From assembly GCA_018857735.1 (NCBI GenBank), contig JABMCL010001079.1, forward strand, positions 485,001-549,000: a stretch of 64,000 nucleotides of DNA. Direction: 5' to 3'. Position 1 is the first letter of the stretch. Every line of letters begins with the position of its first letter. The notes beneath the pieces are model-generated. The model had not been told where the DNA came from. It saw nothing but the letters and a program-made list of their open reading frames with translations, and searched no databases. A program made the translations under genes and the position numbers. The stretch is from Alviniconcha marisindica (Eukaryota; Mollusca; Gastropoda; Provannidae). This document shows, piece by piece, positions 49,101-62,900 of this stretch.

Positions 49101-52100
49101 AAAGGCTATGTTTGATGTTCCTGAGTGATCTGCTGGTAATGTTTATGTGTTGTGCATTTGTTGCCAAGTGCTTGTTTTTGAAGGGTCATTCTGAAACTTG
49201 CCTCAACAATGGTGGATTGGTGGGATTTGTTTTTCTGTGTATATCCCCCCCCCCCCCCCCCAACCCCCTCCCCCCAAAACCTCCCACAAACCAAAGGTAT
49301 TTAACTTGAAAACTAAACTTTCACCATCAATACCATCACTAACACTAACAGAGTAATGGGGGGGGGGGGGGGGGGGTCATTGTACTGGCAAACTATCCCC
49401 ACAGTTAGTAGCGTGAATGCAGTTAACATTTATTTTGAAAGCCACATTTTGTAAACTTTTGCAGTGTGTATGCGGAGTCTGTGAAGTGCACAAGGAGGGA
49501 GAAGAGCAAAGTAATTTGATTAAAAATTACCTGCACGCTCCATTTGCTGAAGTATGGTCTCTGGCCTAATTAACTGCACCAGTCTGGGATTTTGTTGGTG
49601 TAACATTTTGTTCCGGTTGCATCAGGGTTTTAGGGGGGAACAAAGGGGGAGGCATCAGGAAGAAATGTTCCTTTGTTAGAAAGCTACACCCTAGCAACAT
49701 TTATATAGTCAAGCAACACAATGCGAGGCAAATACCCCCCAGACTACAATCAAGACTTAGGCTTTTCGTTCTTTCGGATGTGCACAGCCAAATGAACATT
49801 TTTTCATCCCTTTTCCACTTCTTTCCAAAGTGTTCATTCAACTCAGTGGATTTGAGGAAAATCTAGTCTGTGGAATAAAAGTGAGAAAACTGTCACAGTA
49901 CAAATAGAGTAATTGTATTCATAGGTGCTTTGCTTGGTGCTGTCAGGTCTCTTTTCCTCCTTCTGTCATTTATGATAATACTAATAGTGGTCATTTCTAT
50001 AGCGCAGTATCTTACTGACTATGGTAAACACAGCACGCATTACAAAACCAGCAAGTTGTAATCAAAACTTTTAAAATAATATATAACATGGTATTCCGTG
50101 TGCATACATGTGCAGGGAATGTAACTGGGGGAGGGGGGGACAGATTTGTACTTCATGATTTCTGATTTCATTTTACTGCAATTGGATGATCCTTGTTCTT
50201 CCATAACTGTAAATTTATATTGTAGTCTACCAGTCTTTCTTGATTTCATTTGTTTTGTTACCATTTTGTTGTTGTTTTTACATCAGAAGATTCAGTTTGA
50301 TCATTTTATTTTTATCTTTGCTTTAAGAATGTTCATGTATTTGTATTTGATATTTTTTCATTCATTCTTTGAATGGCAGTTATTTAATTCAAACCTATTT
50401 CATAGAATGACCGTCACCTGGAAAAGACTACCTAGGCATACCATCCTGAGGATGTTAAGGTCCAAGAACTCGCCACCTAGGCATAAATCTAAATATGCTG
50501 GTTCTTCTAAGTCTCACTTCACCACTGATACCATCACTGATGCACTCTCTTTCACAACAAACCTTTCATTGTCTGTCATGCTAATGGTAATTTTTTTTCT
50601 TTCTCTCTCTCCGTCAGTCTGCCCCTCCCCCTCCCCCATCCCAGCAGCCGCCTGCGGGGATGATGCGACCCCAAGGGGCTCCAATAGCTGGAGGCCCCAT
50701 GCCCATCGGTCCCGTGCCCGGGGGCTCGATGCCAGTGCCGGGCGGCCAGATGCCGGTCATCCCCAGTGAGCCGGTCACCTTGAACGAGGAGCAGCACACC
50801 AAGCTGAGCCGGGAGCTGGAGGTGGTGTCAGGCAACGTGCGGGTCATGAGCGAAATGCTGACAGAGCTGTCCCCCTCCAACGTGGAGGAGTCTGATCTGG
50901 AGCTGCTGCAGGTGGGTGGAGCGAAGCGTGTTGTTGTGGTTGTTGCCATCGTCATCCTTGTCATCAGCATGTTGTTTGTTATCCAAATGGCTGGGGGGGT
51001 GTTTGTGTGGGAAAGAAAAATCTGTTGTTGTTTTTATGTACAAGGCTTTTCCCTTCTTTTTTTTTCTTTTTCTTTTCTTTGTTTGTTTGTTTGTTGTTGT
51101 CTTTTTTGCAGATGGAATGTGGGCTTACAAGAATGAATTGCAGATCTGGTTGTACTTTCTTCATTTAGATTTGATAGGCTTTTTTTTTTTAAAGTTCATC
51201 CATCAGCGGTATGCGTATTTAGAGTTGATGGGTGTTTTTTCAAGTTCATCCTTCAGTGGTAGTGTGCATAAGTTTGCATGCAACCAGTGCATTTAAATGA
51301 TCTTTGCCATCCCATGTGTCATTGCACAGGAACTGAACAGAACGTGCCGACAGATGCAGCAGAGAATTATGGAACTGCTGGGGGAAGTGGCCAATGAGGA
51401 AGTGACAAGTGAGTGCTCATTATTGTTCCCTTTGGTTTTTGTTCCCGTTAGTTTATTTCTGTCTTTGCCCAGCTACGCTTGAAATAATCATATGCATGCA
51501 TCCGCTGACCTCTCATGTACTTCATGGGAAGATGAGTTATACTTCACATTTTTTAAACAGATGATCTGGGATTTGACACACAAAAATGAGTTGCGTGTAC
51601 AGTACTACTTTCGGAAATGCACAAGCTTGCATGTGACTGTTGAACAGAGCAGGCTGTGAAGCAGGATTATGAGTATGCTGCTGGCACTGAAAGAGGTACT
51701 TAACATGAGTCTTCATGAATGAAGCTGACAAAGTTGAGCACTGAAAATGACCGAGTTGACTTTACCTCCAACACTAAACAGTGAAGTCAGCTTCACCTCT
51801 GAAGGTGATTGAAGCCATCTTCACTGCTGAAGGTGCCTGGTTGACTTCCATCATGGAAATTCAGGTGACTTCAGTTGACTTCACCACTGAAGGTGAAGTC
51901 AGCTTCACCTCTGAAGGTGATTGAAGCCATCTTCACTTTTGAAGGTGCCTGGTTGACTTTCATCATGGAAATTAAGGTGACTTCACCACTGCAGCCATGA
52001 TGAAGGTAATTCAAGTCAGCTCCACCACTGATGGTGACTGGTTGACCTCACCACTGAAATGGAGGTGACTGAAGTTAACTTTGCCACTTAAAGGTGACTG

Positions 52101-52975
52101 AAATTCACTGGATACTGGTGGTGCCTACAGCCAGGCACATCCAGCCTTCAGAGCAATGCCCGGTAGCTGATTGTGGATGCCGTGGAATAAAATCTGTGTT
52201 GGAAATAAACAGCTTTGATTGTTTGCTGGGATTTCTGAGCAGCTGTCAAACTTTGTGACAATCAGGGCATTGGGACATGTTTTTTTGTAACGGGTATCCT
52301 TTTTAAAAAATGTAAGTTGAAAAAAAAAATCATGGGATATTGTTAACTGAGAAAAGCCAGCTGAGGGCTGAAGATGGCAGTACTGACCTTCTGACCTGCT
52401 GATTCTCTTCAGAAAATCTCCGTGCCATGCACTTTATAATGCCATGAGAAGGCGCTCATCAAGAGAGGGGAGAAGAAAAGCCAGCTGAGATCCAGACATC
52501 CTACCCAGTGTACTAATTAATACTTGATAGGTTGAACATCATGATAAAGTCTGGGTTGGAAGTCTTTGTTTAATGCCGTGCTTGCTGTTCATCTCCAGAT
52601 GAGCTACTGAGGGTGAACGATGACTTGAACAACGTGTTTCTGCGATACGAACGTTTCGAGCGGTATCGTTCTGGCCAGGGCGCCCCTGAGGGCACGGAGC
52701 CCTCCCCAGCGGCCGATCATCTCCCTCCTTCCTACGACCAGGTAGCTTCCTGTGCTGCTTTCATTGGGCTTCTTTGTTGGGTGCCTTTTGTAATTGATCA
52801 AAGTCATTGTGTAGGGCTTGGTTAGTGTGAAAAACTGCCAGTACATATAGTGAAATGGAGCTCTGTGGATTGAAAACAAAAATTGTTTACTATTATGTTG
52901 TGTTTTTGTTTTTGTTTTTTCTCTGGACTTTGCTGTATTTTGTTGTGTTTTCTTGAAGTTTCTTTTTCCTCTCTA

Positions 52976-53017
<42 letters not shown>

Positions 53018-56000
53018 CAGTCTCTCTTTCTCTCTGTCTGTCTGCCTTTATCTGTCTCTATGTCTCTCTGTTGTTGCTTACTGAAACACTGGGGGGAGTG
53101 AGTTGTCTAGAAATGGTCTCTATGGTCTGTTGTACATTAAATTTATATGCATCTTGTGGTGAAATGGGAAACTTGCAATTTGTAAAGATCCCCTTTTTTG
53201 CCTCCTTTTAGGTTGACACTGAAGTGACAGGCAGTATTCGCATATTTATTTGAATCCTTTCCAGATTCATAGTTTGGAGCCAAGCTTCTTTTTTTTCTTT
53301 CTCTCTATCCTTTAATTTTGTTTTAACCTTTTCCTGTTTGTATGATTACTTTGAATAACTAAACAGCCCAAAGTGCATGCTCAAACACTTGATTAACTTT
53401 ATTTAAGCATTTATATAGGGGTGGTTCTCCAGTTATGTACCCAAGATATCCTTTCAAACACAAAAACAAAACAAAACCGTTTGTTGGCTTCACTATATAT
53501 TTCTTGTTAAAAGGAGTGAATGAGACACTTAAGTGTAATATGTTGCAAACAGTAGCTGATTGCGTCTTTGTCACAGTTTGTGAGGCTTTGTTCAAAAGCT
53601 TTTATTGCATTCATGCTGCCAGTTACCAAACCAAAGAAATGATGAGCTGAAGGCACATCACATTTTAATGTTGTTCGGTTGTTGCTCCCTAAAAAACTTG
53701 TGACCCTCTCCTTGGTAATTATTTCATTTGTTAATTTTAATGCATAGGCTGAATGACACAACTGTTTAATTTCTGCACAGTTTTGAGTGGTATTGGGTGA
53801 TTCAGCGAAGCTGGTTTGCTAGAGTGAATGCGCTTTGTAATCTTTCGCGCAAGAAGTTGCGAGAGGTCGCAGCGCACTTCCAGGCCGATTTCTGAGTAGG
53901 CGTTGCTTCACGCTGTGTATAATATAGAAGTTGAACCTAGAATTGCGAAGCAGTACAACTGCCAATACTGTTGCAGTTGCAAAAATTACCGTGGAAAGGG
54001 GATGGAGGGTGGAAAAAAGTGTCTTTGCATCATTTTTTGGCTGACCAGAAGATCGCGAGTTCGTAGGAAAAATGCGTTTTGGGGCATCCTATAGCACGAG
54101 CAACAAGTTATTGCTTATTTCCAGACACATTATGACTATGGGCCTCAAAAAATGCCTTTAAAGTTGGCAGTGTAAAATTCGCAAATTCACTGTCACCACC
54201 TTCCAGTGTGAAGAAAGTACGCACCGGAAGTAAAAGCAGCCAAGGGACTTAAGCGATGCCGGGCAAAAGTCAAGGGAATTAACAACCCCACCTGAATCAC
54301 CCAATAGAAAGCTTTGGAGAGCAGTTCATGTACAATTTGGTTGGGAGTAATAGGGATTTTTTTTTTCATTTTTTTTTTTCTCAGTGCAAGTCTGTGATTA
54401 TTATGACTATGTACATGTTTTGTTATTGGTAGTTCCAGTCAAAATTTCAGATTTGTTGCAACAGACTTTTGTCATGCTGATGCGCATTATTGTAACACAA
54501 ATTGTTACATCAGAGAGCATTGTTACATCAAAGAGCATTGTTACATCAAAGAGCATGATCAAATGCTCCAGCTGATGTAGGCGGGTATGTTGTTGTTGTC
54601 TTCCAACTTCAGACAGGCCAAAACTTGCGGTCAGTTTGTTAATGATTTTGTTGTTTGTTGTTGTTGTTGTGCTAATGGATTATGCAGCAACAAAAGTTTG
54701 ACATAAGTTTTGAACTGTGACAAGGAAAGGCCAATAACAAATGTCCAGTTTGTAAATATCTATTTAATTCCAATATTTGTGTGTAGTTCTGAAAACACAT
54801 GCACACACACTGCATGCATGCATGCACACACGCGCACCCACACAACATGCATGCAGGCACGCAGCGAAACGAGAGCTGGTGAAGACAGTGCATGAAGGGA
54901 GCAGAATGCTGTAGAGTTAGCGAGCGTGTAGGGTGAGGGGCTAACAAGTTTTGCTCTCCTTTAGGTGTGCACGCCAAAAGATGAGGTCAGCTGGGTATGT
55001 TGGCCCATCAGTCATTCCTTTTCCAGTCGGCTCTGTAGACATTCCACAGGCTTGTGTTTTTTCGTTTGTTTTGTGTTTTTTTGCTTTTTATTTTATACTG
55101 CCCTCTTGTCATTTTCCCTTTGTTTTTTTCCAGGCTGGTCTTTTTTTTTTCTTTTTTTTTTTTTTTGCTTTGGAGTTGTCCTATCCTGTGCTTTGGCTGA
55201 CGAAAAGAAAAGAAAAAGATCAGGAAGTTTGTTTTTTTCAATTGTTTTTAAGTCATCTGAAACTGAGCTGCTGAACCACATTGGTGTCTCCCCCTATCCC
55301 TAAATGTTTCCGTTGCTAAATGTGAAGTACAGTTGCAAGATGGTATTCAGTTAAATTTTAAGGTGATTTTCAGTTTGACAACGTAATTGTGTTAAAAATA
55401 AAGAAATCAGAAAGAGAATATGTAAGTTTATGTGTAGAAATCAGAAAAAGAATATGTAAGTTTATGTGTAACTCATATGTATGCATACGTGTGCACATCA
55501 GAACATTCAAATGTATATGTGCAAACCATACATGAACATCAACATAACAAGCCTGGATTTAGTAGGTGCTTAAAGCTTACAGCTTTGGTATGTTGTACTC
55601 TTTGTCACAAGAGTTATTTGCTTTTATCCATGGAATATAACCTTGTAACAGCTGCCATGTAATCACAGGAGAGTGTAGTTAATCCAGATACCGTTAATCC
55701 GGAAACATCAGCATCCAGATCTATTTGACCAGTTGCATACTCAAGAAAAGAGTTACTTGATTTTAAAAAAATCTGTTTAAAGTGACATGAATTTGTTAAA
55801 AAAAAAAATAGAACTCTGATGACAGTGACATAATTGCTTTGCTTTTTTTTTTTTAGAGAATCCAATTTAAGTGACATGATTGTTTTTTGTTTTTTTAAAT
55901 CTGTTTAAAGTGAACTCTGTTTACAATGTTCACCTTTAAAGAACAAACAACAACAAACATGGAAAGAGTTAATTTATTTGATCAGTCTAGAAGTAGGAGT

Positions 56001-56856
56001 TCTGCACGTGGTGAACGTATTATAGGGCTTCTTAATTTCACTCCTGTTCATTGTGATAAAATGTGAACAATTCACTGACATTTTGTGTGAAGAAATTAAT
56101 CAAGACCTGTTGACTGGGGACCTGTTATCTGGATGAACAAAGATGCACTGGACATCATTTTGCAAACTAATATACAGCAGCTATGATCATATTGTGAATT
56201 ATTCTCTTAAGTGGAAGTTCTCAAAATGATGGCTTCGTTTCAGTTATCCAGAGATGACTGTTAGAGTATGACACCCATCAAGAAAAAGAGTTATATTTGT
56301 TTTTGTAGTGTAAATGGAAGAGCAAGAAGTCTATACATTTTTCAAAAAATGAATCATGGCATATATGTAGAACTTGTGATGTTTTCTCTGCTGATGATAA
56401 TTGTGCAGGTGGTTTGTGGCTGTGTTCCTTATTTTTTTGTTAAAAAAATGTTTTACTTTGATACTCGACCATTTCTTTTTTGTTTTGTTTTTTATTTCCC
56501 AGTAGAGTTGCACAGTAGTTGTGGGGAAATAATGGAACTGTGTGTGTGTGTGTTTCAAGTTTTGAGCAGGTCACCAGGCTGTTGTGGTGTTATGTTGTAG
56601 ATGGGTAATGTCCTGATAAGAAGTTTGAGTGGTATGTGCTTGTGCTGCTTGTGTGTACTGTACCATAGCCTCTTTTCCTGTTACATATACCAGTGTCTGG
56701 GAATAGTTAGTTTAGTTTATCTTTTCTCTTCTTTTTTTCTCTTTTTTTAAAAAAAATTGTTGTTGCCTCTATGATCAGAGGGCCTTAAATGTTGAGATTT
56801 TTCTCTGTTACGCTTTTTACGGTTTGCAAGTTTTGAGTGATGTACATGCACAAATC

Positions 56857-56902
<46 letters not shown>

Positions 56903-59900
56903 CATACACACACACACAAGCATGTACACATAGATGCATGCACACTTGCCTACACACATACATGCACACACTTTCTTGTTCTTTCTTTTCCTCCCTTCCC
57001 CCCTATCTCTTTTAGTTTCACCCTCTCTCTCTCTCCCAGCTTCTCTCTCTCTCTCTCGCTCTCGCTCTCTCTCTCTCTCTTTTCTCTCTCTCTTTTTAAA
57101 GTACTACATGATGGCATCTTTCCAGGTCCAACCCAAAAGGATCCAGGTAAGAAGCGCTCATGCAGTAGGTCTTGTTTCAGCTTCCAGCCCAGAGCAACCC
57201 TAATGTAGGAAACCTGATAGATCTGGGTGACCAACCCACTGTCACAGCCCAGATGGCAGGCCTCAGTGAGTGTTTTTTTGTTTTGTGGGGATGGCATGTG
57301 TGTTACTGCTTGTATGTGTGTGTGTGTGTGCGTTTGTGGGGATGATGTGCATGTGTGTCACTGTGTGTGTGCGTGTTTGTGGGGACAATGTGTAGGCATG
57401 TGTGTCACTCTGTGTGTGTGTGTGTTTGTGGGGATGATGTGTGTCACTGTGTGTGTGCGTGTTTATGGGGACGATGTGCATGTGTGTCACTGTGTGTGTG
57501 TGTGTTGGGGGGGGGGGGAACGATGTGTATGCATTGCATGTGTTTTTCTTGTTCCAAAGTGCTGTGTATGTTGCTGTGTGTGTGCCTGTACATTGGTGGG
57601 TGCATGTGTATGTTTTATTTATGTGGATAGGGTTGGGGGGTTGCTTGTGTCAGCTGTTTAGAAAGTTTGTGGAAGTCCTGTAGTTGTGACATCTTTTCAC
57701 CTCATAATTGTTTGTTTTAATGCAGGGCTCATCTTTTTTGTTTTGTTTTTGTACATAGTTGTTAAAAACAAAAACCATAAACAGGAAGGAGAAACACATG
57801 ACCTCTATAAAAGCTCTCCACTTTCTCTCCTGTGAACACCCCCACCCAAAAAACAACAACAAACCAACTCACACACTCACACACACACACCAAAAACAAC
57901 AAATGGGTGGAAGGACTGCAAAGTCCCTTACACATTTCTCTCCGGAAGTATCTGTCTGATTTCAACAAGGACTTGAAAGTCCTGGACAGATTTCTCTCCG
58001 GAAGTATCTGTCTGATTTCAACAAGGACTTGAAAGTCCTGGACAGATTTCTCTCAGGAAGTATCTGTCTGATTTCAGCGAAGTCCATTACAGATTTCTCT
58101 CCCCCTGGAGCTGACTGACCGACAACTCTGTTTCAGACATTTCTGGCAACGCGGAGCCTCCTGCCAGCGGCCTGGTGTCGGCAGCTGGGGCAGCAGGGGA
58201 CGAGGACTTTGACATGTTCGCACAGTCACGACAGTCCTTTGACCAGCACAAGCAGGCAACTGGGTATGTATTTTTTTTATGCAAACACTGGTCAAGCAAC
58301 GAAGGCCTAAAGCCTGTCAGTAGTCAGTAATGCATGTTGCTCTGTAGATTCTGACCTGCAGGAAGTGAGTGATGCTTGCAGCAGCAACTGAGGCCTAAGT
58401 CCTCAGTTGTCACAGTAATGCATGTAGCTCTGTACTGGGGGATCCCCCCCCCCCCCCACCTCCCCCTCATGAAAGATTAAGGGTGCATTTATAGTGGATG
58501 CTGACTGTCTTTTTCTCTTCCCAGACCTATTTATGGAAATCAGAGAGAAGACCAGATGCCAGGTGGCCTTGGGCAGGCGGTGAACATCAAGTCCCAGCCG
58601 GACCGGGAAGTCCTTGGAGTAAGTCAGCCGAGTGCATGCCCATGTACATTGGTCTGCTTGCTACCTGCAGCACGTTTATGATCCAACGTTTTTTGAAGTA
58701 GTGTCTTGATTAAAGTTTTCCTTGTGCTCAGTTTTAATTTGTCCGAAACCATTTTGCTAACAGTGTGAAATCTGGGTACCTGATTTTCCAGATCATTTGA
58801 TAACGTTTTGTGACTGTTTGAACCATTTTGAAATTTGGGTACCCAATTTTCTTGATCATTTGATATGTTTTATGACTGTTCCAATTTTAACCATCATTTG
58901 GGATGCTTCCCAGCCTCCCCTTCCCCTTCTCCCCCAGTCAAATAACTGAAGTTTGGTGCATGTAGTATGGCAATATTTTTCACGTTGTTTATGCCAGATT
59001 AATTTTAATTTACAGCGTGTGTATGTCAGTGTGTGTGTGGATTGAATGATGACTGCTTATAAGGTTCTGTTTTAACATGGATAAGGATTTATACAAAGTA
59101 AACAAGGCCGTTTTAAGAGGGACAGTGATTTCTACAAAGTAAACAGAGCTGTTTTAACAGGGACAGTGATTTCTACAAAGTAAACAAAGCTGTTTTAACA
59201 GGGATAGTGGTTCATCCAAAGTAAACAAAGCTGTTTTAACAGGGATAGTGGTTCATACAAAGTAAACAGGTCTGTTTTAACAGGGATAGTGATGCATACA
59301 AAGTAAACAGGGCTGTTTTAACAGGGATAGTGATTCCTACAAACTAAACATGGCTGTGTGTCACAGATTCATTTTGTTTCAATTCCCCTTTTTTTGCCCC
59401 CCAATTTATGCTCACTATTACAAGCTTAAAAACTTTTCCCAAAAATCTGGAATAATGGGCCATTACTTCTTTTGATTATTGCTATTATCGACTACTTTTA
59501 TATAGTGCTATTCTCTGCTCCTGAGCAGACTCACTGCACTCATTTCACATGTGATTATAAATGAGTGGCTGTATTTCTGACTGCATGTCACAATGAGCTG
59601 CCAGATTATCTCCCCCTCGAATGACAGTTGAAGTCCACCAGCTTTGCCGTTGGGTGTTCATGTTGGGGTCAAGCCATGTATGCTTTTTGAGAACTGTGAC
59701 CGTTTCTGAAAGGCTTGCAAAATATTTTGTGCATCTGTCCTATCCGATCACTGAAAAATTACAGCCATTTACGGAAGTCTTGTGATATAGTTTGTGGAAG
59801 TTTTATTCAAATGAAAATTAAATGGGTCAGCCTCTTCAAACTGCTTGTACATGTACCAGATAAGCCATGTATTAAAAAAAGAAGTTAACAGCTGATTGTT

Positions 59901-62900
59901 TTGCGCCAGCCTGTGGTTGATTGTTCATTTAAAGCACAGAGTTGATGCATTTTGTATACACATCCTCTTTTGATAGTGGTTAGTGTAATTATGTGAGGCG
60001 TCTGACACAACTGCTTATATATCCCTTCTCAAATGTAGCTTGCACTGATGACCTTTTTTTCTTTTTTTCTTTTTCGTCATCTTTTCCGCTGCTGCCCTCC
60101 TTCCCCTCCCCTTCCTTACTGCCATCCTGCCCATTTTCCTTTTGCAGCTGCAAGACAAGGAAACGGATTACGACGAAATGGAGCAGTGGTTGGCTACGCA
60201 CGACCCTAATGCCGCTGTATGTATCAGTCTGGTTGTGGTGCTGGACCCTGAATAGCATTTATTTATTCCCCCTTTTCCTTGTTTGAAGGCTTCATATTTA
60301 GCTTCTTGGAGACCTTTTTTCCCCCCTTTTTTTTTTTTTCCTTTTCTTTTCTTGCCCTGATATAACCATACTGGTTGACTGGGCATAAAACACCAAGTTA
60401 CTTACTTCTTTTCTCTTATGAACAGTTTTGATAGATGTAGGCAGAGCTGCTATTTCACACACTCTTTCCGTAATATTATGTTCTGTATTCCGTTAGGAAA
60501 CATTATGACCCTGAGCTCTCAGTTGTGTCTAGGATGGCTGCTTTCATTTCTGACAAAGGCTGCTGCTGGTCATTCAAAAAAATAGCAATACTGACAAATG
60601 CACAATCCTTTTTCTGAACCTTGCAGAATATATCTTCCCCCCCCCCCCCCCCCCCCCCCTCCTTTTCCTGTATCTGCAAAATAACAAAAGGGAAGTAATT
60701 GTTTGCATAGAATGGGCCAGCTTATCAAATCATTGTGTATTTCAGTGGTAGATTTCATTTTTACAGGCTGTTTTGAAGTCTTTAAAAGAAGGGGTTGAAG
60801 AAGAGGTGAGTTTTGAGCTTGTGCAAAGGGTACAGGATTGGAGCTGATAGAGACCGGACTGGGAGAGGGTTGTAGATTGGTGCAACCAGCATAGGAAGGT
60901 CTGACTGTGTGCGCTTTGGGGCAACCTTTGGATGTACCTGCATAGCCTGGAGAACTAAGCATGGCACTGAAGGAATGGCATTGCCCAGATGGTGCGTGTG
61001 TGTGTATTAAGACGGGTGCCATTACGTATGCTCCAGCCATGAACTGAAGCACACTGACGTGACGTTTGCATGTTTTCCAGACTGGCATAGCACTAACAAG
61101 ACTAACCAGTGTAAGGAGTGGGGGAAGGTTGAACATGGCGTTGGTCAGGTTTCTTTGGTTCACAGCCAACTCATTCTTCAGCATTGTGAACTATGTACTG
61201 TTTGCCTGCAAGATTCTGCAGAGGGACGCTGCTAGGCTTTGCTCCATGTCAGGGTACAGTGATTGACTCCTGCACTTCATTGTTGAATCCGCTTTGTGGT
61301 TAAAGGACAGTAACAAAATTATCAGGTAAAACACAAAATATTGCGTTTGCTTTCATGTGTTGTCTCTCAGTTGACTTCTGCATTAACATGTAAACCATGT
61401 GTTTTAATTGTTGAATCAAAGGACTGTACTAAATTATTAGTTAAAATAAAAATCAGTTTTATCATTAAAGGACTGTATCACATTATTAGTTAAATAAAAA
61501 TTTGTTTTGTGGTTAAAGGATTGTATCAAATTATTAGATAAATAAAAAAATATTTCATTTGCTTTGATGCATTTATCTCCAAAAGCAGTGGCAGTGAATG
61601 TGTCTGTTTTGTGGTTAAAGGGCTGTATCAAATTATTAGTTAAAATAAAAATCAGTTTTGTGGTTAAAAGACTGTATTAAATTATTAGTTAAAATAAAAA
61701 ATATTTCATTTGCTTTGGTGCGTGTCTCCAAAAGTAGTGGCAGTGTAGGTGTCTGTTTTGTGGTTAAAGGATTGTATCAAATTATTAGTTGAAATAAAAA
61801 TCAGTTTTGTGGTTCAAGGACTGTATAAAATTATTAGTTAAAATAAAAATTAGTTTTGTGGTTAAAGTACTGTATCAGATTATTAGTTTAAAAAAAAAAA
61901 AAATTGCTTTGATGTGTGTATCTCCAAAAGCAGTGGTAGTGTAGGTGTGTGTACTGCTAACAAGCATCTGTTTACAGCAATGTGGCTGTAATGGAGTTAG
62001 TCCACCTTGTGTTTCTTGCATGCGAGCTGAGATGTGATCCAAATTGGTGTGTCCCTCCTACATGTGAAGTCATTGGAGTATTGTTAGTACCGCACGTTGA
62101 ATTTGGAGATGCTGCGGTGTCCACTTTAAATATCATTGACCGTAGGCAGTGCAGATAATATATCAGTGCAGTCATTGGACTAACTCGATTGTGATTTGGA
62201 CAGAGTGGTGTTAATTCTGCTTTGCAAGCTATGTGCATTCTTGGATAGATTTCACACAGAAATGTGTGGCATGTAGACAACTCTCATCAAGTAATTTGAC
62301 ATGATCTTTATATATATACAGTGTTGTTAAACTGCATTGTGAAGAAAAGTGTTTACAGTTTATCATTCAGCAGATGCTTGCAATGTTGTTGTTTTTTTTG
62401 TTTTGTTTTGGACCTAACATTTTTAATGCTGCAGTTTAACCTCTTTTGTACTTTTGGCTTTCTGCAATGGCACATGTGCTAAAATCTGTGCTGCTGAATT
62501 TGATCCGTCCCAGTCCTTTCATTTTCAAAGCTGGTAACTTGTAGCGCCACCTCACCCCTGATCTGATGCGCCCTTCCTTGCACTTCATCTCACCAGGAGT
62601 GACTTGCTTTTGATACAAACTTCTGTTTTGGTAGGCGATATTTTCTGATTAAATATATATTGTCTTGCACCTCATCTCATCAGGAGCGACTCGCCAGTGG
62701 TACAAACATTTGTTCTGCCAGGTGATATTCTCTGATTAAATATTTTCTGCCTTGCACTTCATCTCATCAGGACTCACCTACTGTTGGCCCAAATATATGT
62801 TTTCCGCTTAATTATTTAAGGCCTCTTTTTGTGTGTGTGGACAGTCAAATGGCTGTCAGAGGTGACACAACTTGTATTTGAACGTTGCGTGGGATGCATC

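Noticed and set aside
60570..61184. 204-codon open frame on the minus strand
   Set aside because: No recognisable domain, Ser/Pro-rich low-information sequence, probably a repeat. Not called as a gene.
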